Shown: positions 60,557 through 64,000 of the stretch, piece by piece
Layout: each line of letters begins with the position of its first letter
How positions within the stretch are numbered: position 1 is the first letter of the stretch
Source of the DNA: Candidatus Helarchaeota archaeon
GTDB lineage: Archaea > Asgardarchaeota > Lokiarchaeia > Helarchaeales > HEL-GB-A
DNA length: 64,000 bases
NCBI GenBank assembly: GCA_013375455.1
Contig: JABXJT010000022.1
Location: 1-64,000 of the forward strand
Direction: 5' to 3'
Translations under genes and position numbers: made by a program
The notes under the pieces: generated by a model
Told to the model about the DNA's origin: nothing
The model's input: only the letters and a program-made list of their open reading frames with translations
Database searches by the model: none

Positions 60557-61786
60557 TTAAAGTAGTATTTTAATTGTTTCCTTTGTAGTGGATTCAATTG
60601 CTTTTTCGATATAGCTCCGAAGATCCCGCATTTTAATTAAATTCCGTTCATAATTATCGTTCATTCGAGAATATTTTTGCTCAACATCAGAAATATTTTT
60701 TTCAACATTTGCAATTTCAGTTTTAATCTCTTCTAATTTCTCTAATAAACCTTCTTTCTTCAATTTTTGGGAGATTTCTTGGAACTTTTGATAAGAGTTT
60801 TTGTAATCCTGTCGAATGGTTAATAATGATCCGCTATTGATGGTTTCAATCTCCTTTACTAATTTTTTCTCATCACGCGTTTTTAATTTTAAGCGTGGGG
60901 CCGCCTTTTTTAATTCAAGCAACACCATTTTTAGATTTGAATAATCATCCTGTTCAGCAAAAAATGTTTCAAGAGGATTAGTGGTGTATTTGGCGAGTTG
61001 CTCGCTACAACCAGGACGGACAAAATAATTAGCCTCTGCTAAAAATTTTTCAAATTTTCGGAGCGGTTTCCGGAAATAACCCAGTATCCCCCTTAAGTTT
61101 TGTATGAGGAGCGATAATTCATCCTCTAATTTATTTCTTTCAGAAATTAAAGGAGTTTTATTAATGGAATCATGCTTTTTTTCGTGTTCAGATTTTTCAT
61201 CTCTTAATTCAGATAGTTCAGCTTCTATAATCTTCATTTCCTCTTTGAGAATAGTTATATCTTCGAGGAGACCTTGCATCTTCTCAATTTGGTCGAAAAT
61301 ATCCTCGTAAACCTTAACCTTTTTCAATTTTTTTTCGATAAACCCTTCGAGATTATTCCATTCACTATGCACGCCTTTGGTATGATAATTTATCTCTTGA
61401 ATATTCGTTCTGAAAGTTTGTCCTGAGGCACGACCCAATCTAGAAATCCATCGCCGACCGATTTGCCATAAATATTGCAGAAGATTTTTGATGCTTGTTG
61501 AATATTTGGACACTTTTTCGAAGAGAAGAGGTTCCTCAGGAGGTTCAATATCACCAATCCGGTCTAGATATTTTTTTACCAAATTTTCAATTGATCTACT
61601 CGTTATTTCATCTCGTTCAGAAATGGTAGATGCATCTGATAAGCGATTACAGGATGAGCGAATGTCATTTAAAGCTAATTGAATTTTATCGATAATTTTT
61701 TGAGCCTTTTTCCTCGGGGGTTCCACTTGTTTTCTAACTTTATCGGAAAACCAGCTGGGGAGATCTGCTATTGGTATTTCTCGCAT
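60557..61786 (-). CDS. coiled-coil protein, partner of longin-type gene
   Basis: About 409 aa from ATG 61786. Three coiled-coil stretches: about 150-240 (EEMKIIEAELSELRDEKSEH), 300-360 and 345-400 (LEEIKTEIANVEKNISDVEQ), and a compact helical part at about 85-130 with aromatic residues. No catalytic motif or TM. It begins 20 bp after the longin-type coiled-coil gene, so they are probably co-transcribed and may form a filamentous or tethering complex. Not recognised. Confidence 0.7.
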   Translation of the reverse strand: MREIPIADLPSWFSDKVRKQVEPPRKKAQKIIDKIQLALNDIRSSCNRLSDASTISERDEITSRSIENLVKKYLDRIGDIEPPEEPLLFEKVSKYSTSIKNLLQYLWQIGRRWISRLGRASGQTFRTNIQEINYHTKGVHSEWNNLEGFIEKKLKKVKVYEDIFDQIEKMQGLLEDITILKEEMKIIEAELSELRDEKSEHEKKHDSINKTPLISERNKLEDELSLLIQNLRGILGYFRKPLRKFEKFLAEANYFVRPGCSEQLAKYTTNPLETFFAEQDDYSNLKMVLLELKKAAPRLKLKTRDEKKLVKEIETINSGSLLTIRQDYKNSYQKFQEISQKLKKEGLLEKLEEIKTEIANVEKNISDVEQKYSRMNDNYERNLIKMRDLRSYIEKAIESTTKETIKILL

Positions 61787-61806
61787 AATTCTCACAAATT
61801 TTAGAC

Positions 61807-62904
61807 CTAAAGTGTAATGTATTTACTTTTCATTTCATCTTCCAAATCCTCATCAAGCGAGGATTGAGTGAGCGGCTTTTCAGAGATTTCTGAAAGCAAT
61901 GAACGGGCTTCTACTTCATCAAAACGTCCAGAAAGCTGGATTTTTAGTTTATTTAATAAAGAACTTCGTTCGCTCAATTCTTTTTGGAGGTCTTGTACCT
62001 TGTTTTTCCAAACTTGAAGTTCTCCAGATGAAGCACTAGTTCCTCCTGGTGTTTCAGCTGACAGGCCTGTGGAACTCGTCAGACGCGTGCGTAAATCTTC
62101 TATTTCTGCATCTCGTTCAGTAACAGCGGATTGTAGAGATTGAATTCTTGTTTCTAATAAATCAATACGGGCTAATTGAATTTCCAGTTCAGAAATTTTT
62201 CCATCTTTTTCTTTAATTCTTTGTCCAGCATTCGATAGTTGAGTTTTCATTGTTTCAATTTTGGCGATATATTCGGCAGCTCCACTTTGGAAATCTTTTC
62301 CTTCCACGATATTTTGGAGCATTTTAATAACGCCTTCTTGCTCTGCAATTTTATTTTTCAGTTCTGTAATGGTGTCCTCATCAGCAGGTATTGTACTAGG
62401 TGCTTCTAAATCGCGAGCAACTGAACTGAAAAATTCGTCAATATCGGCTTGAATCTCGATTAAATTATTAATAAGAGCATCATATAACTTGGGTAATGTT
62501 TTAAGGTAAGATTTCCCGATGTTTGAAAGAACATCTTGAAATGATGTCGTTCTTGCATCAAATCGCTTCACGGGAAACTCAGAAAGCACAATTTCAGAAC
62601 CTTTAGGAAGTGTTTTGATGTAATCTCTGGGATTTTCATGTTTTTCTAATAAAAGTGAGAGAACAAAATTTGGAGCAATATGATATTTAGAGGTAATTAA
62701 TCCGGAAAAGAAACTAACAACATTTAATTCTTTTTCATGTAAAGTAATGGCATTGGCATCCAAATTTCGCATTCGATGAGCGCTTCCGATTCTCATTATT
62801 TCTTCATCTGTAATAGAAACACTTTCAGGATGCTTATGGATGAGGAAGAATCCTTCCTTATTTGTCCAGCCAATCAAAACAATACCTTTCGGCACGTATC
62901 TCAC
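61807..62904 (-). CDS. longin/roadblock-like N-terminal domain with long coiled coil
   Basis: 365 aa, GTG start. First 120 residues form an alpha-beta domain: KGIVLIGWTNKEGFFLIHKH, then VSFFSGLITSKYHIAPNFVL and EIVLSEFPVKRF; the order of strands and helix resembles longin-like domains. About 180-340 is coiled coil (LKNKIAEQEGVIKMLQNIVE and two further heptad-like stretches). Eukaryotic longin-plus-coil proteins include SNAREs and tethering factors; no TM is present here. First gene of a probable pair with 60557-61786. Confidence 0.7.
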   Translation of the reverse strand: MRYVPKGIVLIGWTNKEGFFLIHKHPESVSITDEEIMRIGSAHRMRNLDANAITLHEKELNVVSFFSGLITSKYHIAPNFVLSLLLEKHENPRDYIKTLPKGSEIVLSEFPVKRFDARTTSFQDVLSNIGKSYLKTLPKLYDALINNLIEIQADIDEFFSSVARDLEAPSTIPADEDTITELKNKIAEQEGVIKMLQNIVEGKDFQSGAAEYIAKIETMKTQLSNAGQRIKEKDGKISELEIQLARIDLLETRIQSLQSAVTERDAEIEDLRTRLTSSTGLSAETPGGTSASSGELQVWKNKVQDLQKELSERSSLLNKLKIQLSGRFDEVEARSLLSEISEKPLTQSSLDEDLEDEMKSKYITL

Positions 62905-63192
62905 CAGAATGAATAGCTTTCATCGAAATTTCAAGTTTTTTAAAAACAATTCCTCTTTTTTAAGAACAATTATTCAATTCTTATCTTAAAATTTTATTGG
63001 TATAATATTTTTTAGCTTCCATGCAAAAAATGATTATTTGAAGGTAGTTCTGAAAGTACTTTTAAACTTACGGAGTCTAAGGGGAGTAACTGAAAGTATT
63101 TTGCGCAAATGATGCAATATTACGTGAGATTTTTAAGTAATGCAGTAGTACTGAAATTAATAGATAAGGATAGTCTTAGAAAAAAAGTGTAG

Positions 63193-63200
63193 TTTATATA
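63193..63200 (+). promoter_or_regulatory. TATA box of the Cas7-like gene
   Basis: TTTATATA lies 43 bp before the ATG at 63243. The leader then contains GAGGTGAT (63231-63238) as ribosome-binding site. The gap 62905-63242 is otherwise AT-rich with no array, gene or repeat seen. Confidence 0.5.
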
Positions 63201-63242
63201 TGGATTTTGGAAATTAAATGTAGAAAATCTGAGGTGATTTGT

Positions 63243-64000
63243 ATGAATAGTAATAAACAAATAATTCGTTTTACCTTGCTGTGCGAGTCCTTTACCAACC
63301 GGAGCAATGTATTAGTGATGGTTGGCCAAGCGAAAAATGAGCGGGATCGGAGACAGACCTCGCCTTTCGCAAAGGTTGGTCGAATTGCAGGGCAGACAAT
63401 TCGCGGTTGGATACGGCATACGATGGAAAAGCTTCTCCTTATGAATGGTGTTAGTGTCTGTCATCCCATTTCAAAAATCAGTGCGACGAGTGATCGTAAC
63501 AAGGAGTATTTTAAAGAAGATTTAACATTAGGGTATCATTCCCGTGGTGACTGTGCGGAAAAGGGGGGTTGTCTAATCTACCAAATCTTTGGGGATTTGG
63601 ATGCACCAGGCAATTTAATTGTACCTTCCGCATACTTCTACCCGACAACGACGGGTAATGGGAGGGTGACTAAAGAAATTAACAAGGTTTTCGGGTCAGT
63701 GGGTGGTGGGCGAATTGAATTAACCCATTGTAGTCCTCGGGCGCGAGCGAAGTCCCATAGAACTTATATGTCGATGGAGACAATCGTAGGTGTAATGATT
63801 AAAGCTCCAGTCAATCTCATTTTAATTCAAGCAAATCGGGATCATGAAGTTGCACTTCTAAAAACATTGGAATTTCTTAAGACAATGAATCAAGAGTATG
63901 AGTACGATTTTTTATTAGGCGGAATGCGCGGGCAAGGCTATGGGCGGGCAGCACTTCTACCCATGATGCAAAAGAGTAAAAAAACTAAACAAAAATCACT
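63243..64000 (+). CDS. Cas7-like RAMP protein (Csc2/Csf2/Csm3-like), truncated by window end
   Basis: Open frame from ATG 63243 with a good ribosome-binding site and running off the right edge (252 codons seen). RAMP traits: IIRFTLLCESFTNRSNVLVM first strand, SPFAKVGRIAGQTIRGWIRH (a Cas7-type core loop and helix), a Cys-rich insertion (GDCAEKGGCLIYQIFG) followed by VPSAYFYPTT, and a Gly-rich loop GGMRGQGYGRAAL near the end. The order matches Cas7 backbone proteins of Class 1 CRISPR systems; subtype cannot be settled. No other cas gene is in the window. Confidence 0.72.
   Translation, partial: MNSNKQIIRFTLLCESFTNRSNVLVMVGQAKNERDRRQTSPFAKVGRIAGQTIRGWIRHTMEKLLLMNGVSVCHPISKISATSDRNKEYFKEDLTLGYHSRGDCAEKGGCLIYQIFGDLDAPGNLIVPSAYFYPTTTGNGRVTKEINKVFGSVGGGRIELTHCSPRARAKSHRTYMSMETIVGVMIKAPVNLILIQANRDHEVALLKTLEFLKTMNQEYEYDFLLGGMRGQGYGRAALLPMMQKSKKTKQKS

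Noticed and set aside
1..64000. CRISPR repeat array
   Set aside because: No run of regularly spaced identical direct repeats was seen, despite a Cas7-like gene at the right edge. The only dense repeats (5.6-10.6 kb) are coding SBBP units.
1..64000. Intact insertion sequence or integrase
   Set aside because: No transposase motifs or terminal inverted repeats were recognised; the gene fragments near 1.5, 4.6, 10.7 and 50.8 kb have no transposon ends that I could see.

Overview
The window is AT-rich, gene-dense archaeal DNA, most likely from an Asgard (Promethearchaeota) archaeon. No single gene proves this; the mixture does. Archaeal features are aTrm56, aMBF1, an archaemetzincin, a PAC2 chaperone, TrmI, ribosomal protein eL38, a beta-CASP nuclease, the DUF39/NIL-ferredoxin homocysteine route, and a tRNA intron with a bulge-helix-bulge structure. 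They sit among proteins of eukaryote-like type: a Rab/Ras-like GTPase, a longin-type domain fused to a Rab-like GTPase, an Arf/Rag-like GTPase with an HKxD motif, roadblock/LC7-type proteins, a longin-type coiled-coil protein, an AN1 zinc finger with TPRs, a B-box-like zinc finger and a presenilin-type protease. The class within Asgard cannot be decided from this sequence.

Region 1 (1-20.7 kb) is an accessory, membrane-centred island. It holds a DOMON/CBM9-like surface protein, a family of TM-hairpin plus PH-like (bPH2/DUF304-like) proteins (one single-module protein, three large paralogs of about 600 aa, and one B-box relative), a 1655-aa beta-propeller receptor-like protein followed by a double winged-helix regulator, a site-2-type M50 protease, a Rab-like GTPase and a roadblock protein among small membrane proteins. 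It also carries debris: a 178-bp copy of the GTPase gene 15 kb away from its source, a decayed reading frame after the regulator, and a zinc-ribbon remnant.

Region 2 (20.8-39.8 kb) is mostly conserved housekeeping: tRNA thiolation (TtuA/Ncs6-like), tRNA m1A58 methylation (TrmI), an intron-containing tRNA-Val(CAC), an MFS transporter with a tiny membrane protein upstream, eL38, a presenilin homologue, archaemetzincin, beta-CASP nuclease, PAC2 protein, MetRS, SahH, a tandem Lrp regulator, MBF1, aTrm56, a DUF2110 protein, an S4-FtsJ-type methyltransferase, tRNA-Val(UAC) and a C5-cytosine DNA methyltransferase.

Region 3 (39.8-51.8 kb) mixes GTPase regulation (Rag/Arf-like GTPase with an ArsR-type regulator and a perfect 24-bp palindrome; longin-Rab GTPase), leucine synthesis (leuB and leuA convergent), a metallo-beta-lactamase hydrolase, an 891-aa AN1-TPR scaffold with a second TPR-like protein, and the decayed tail of another beta-propeller protein.

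Region 4 (51.8-64 kb) carries AMMECR1, a UroD/MtaA-like protein, a ChlI/ChlD-like AAA+ and vWA pair, the DUF39-CBS and NIL-ferredoxin pair for homocysteine formation (which links to SahH and MetRS), an aldehyde:ferredoxin oxidoreductase, a longin-type/coiled-coil gene pair, and at the right edge the start of a Cas7-like RAMP gene. No CRISPR array, rRNA or intact insertion sequence was seen.
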